From the NCBI GenBank assembly GCA_003520365.1, contig DOUW01000374.1, positions 1,211-6,344 on the forward strand: a stretch of DNA of 5,134 nt, read 5' to 3'. How positions within the stretch are numbered: the stretch's first letter is position 1; each line of letters opens with the position of its first letter. The notes under the pieces were generated by a model, which was not told the DNA's origin, searched no databases, and worked only from the letters and a program-made list of their open reading frames with translations. Shown here one piece after another: positions 4,819 through 5,134 of this stretch. The translations under genes and the position numbers were made by a program. Source of the DNA: Massilia sp. (GTDB taxonomy: Bacteria > Pseudomonadota > Gammaproteobacteria > Burkholderiales > Burkholderiaceae_D).

Positions 4819-5134
4819 TCAGCCGGCCTTGGCCGCCTCGGCCGCCCTGCGCATCGCTTCCAGCGTCGCGTTCGGCGTGATCAGGTTGCCGTCGTAGCGC
4901 AGCTCGACCAGCGCCGGCAGCTGCTTGCCGTTGGCGTGCTCGAGGGCGCGCGCCAGGGCCGGGGCGAACTCAAGCGTGCGCTCGACGATCTCGCCGTGGC
5001 CGCCGTAGGCGCGCGCCAGCGCCGCGAAGTCGGGATTGTGCAGCGTGGTGCCGGAGACGCGGCCCGGATAGGTCTTCTCCTGGTGCATGCGGATGGTGCC
5101 GAACATGCTGTTGTTGAAAACGATGATGATGACC
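4819..5134 (-). CDS. Thiamine-pyrophosphate enzyme, acetolactate-synthase-like, C-terminal fragment
   Basis: Only the last 104 residues are in the window; the 5' part lies beyond 5134. The frame is open to the edge and gives VIIIVFNNSMFGTIRMHQE at its start. This is the end of the TPP-binding motif of the acetolactate synthase / pyruvate oxidase / benzoylformate decarboxylase superfamily, in which the NN pair closes the GDG-to-NN cofactor motif and one Asn helps hold Mg2+. The GDG half is off-window. Then come NPDFAALARAYGGHG and VERTLEFAPALARALEHA, the usual C-terminal helices, and LPALVELRYDGNLITP near the end. The wording is that of the broad COG0028 family (about 550 residues when complete), often annotated simply as a thiamine pyrophosphate-binding protein. 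It differs from biosynthetic IlvB/IlvI sequences, so the substrate cannot be named from this fragment. The stop is TGA. It is same-strand with the NYN gene, 149 bp upstream. Confidence 0.9.
   Translation of the reverse strand, partial: VIIIVFNNSMFGTIRMHQEKTYPGRVSGTTLHNPDFAALARAYGGHGEIVERTLEFAPALARALEHANGKQLPALVELRYDGNLITPNATLEAMRRAAEAAKAG

Noticed and set aside
3653..4897. 414-codon plus-strand frame opposite the NYN-LOTUS gene
   Set aside because: Antisense to a gene with intact catalytic motifs; the translation has no family resemblance.

Overview
The window is GC-rich (roughly two-thirds G+C by eye) and densely coding. All six recognisable genes lie on the minus strand, so transcription runs from high to low coordinates. 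The FtsY, FtsE and FtsX proteins read like those of beta-proteobacteria, most probably Oxalobacteraceae (Massilia, Telluria, Duganella or Janthinobacterium type). That placement comes from remembered sequence character, not from a database search.

In transcription order: (1) 5134-4819 is the C-terminal end of a thiamine-pyrophosphate (TPP) enzyme of the acetolactate-synthase-like family, cut by the window edge. A GC hairpin follows its stop. (2) 4669-3923 is a NYN/LabA-like PIN-fold protein with a C-terminal OST-HTH (LOTUS) domain, probably acting on RNA. (3) 3741-2980 starts at GTG behind a good Shine-Dalgarno (SD) site and encodes an uncharacterised protein that tentatively resembles the DUF4261 family. 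(4-6) 2786-35 is the compact ftsY-ftsE-ftsX operon. FtsY is the signal-recognition-particle receptor GTPase. FtsE and FtsX form the ABC-type divisome complex that controls septal peptidoglycan hydrolysis. Spacing is tight: 2 nt between ftsY and ftsE, and an ATGA overlap between ftsE and ftsX, where ftsX has a near-perfect SD. One extended -10 promoter candidate lies about 70 bp upstream of ftsY.

The cell-division and protein-targeting operon is ordinary housekeeping. The less explained part is upstream: the NYN-LOTUS gene and the DUF4261-like gene each carry a sizeable inverted repeat in the leader, 9-12 nt before the SD. The two predicted loops share an 8-nt complementary word. The ftsY leader has a smaller hairpin. 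These structures are directly visible; any regulatory role is inference. I see no RNA gene, CRISPR array, insertion sequence or phage gene. No intergenic gap reaches 300 bases. The long plus-strand open frames are antisense by-products of GC-rich codon usage.
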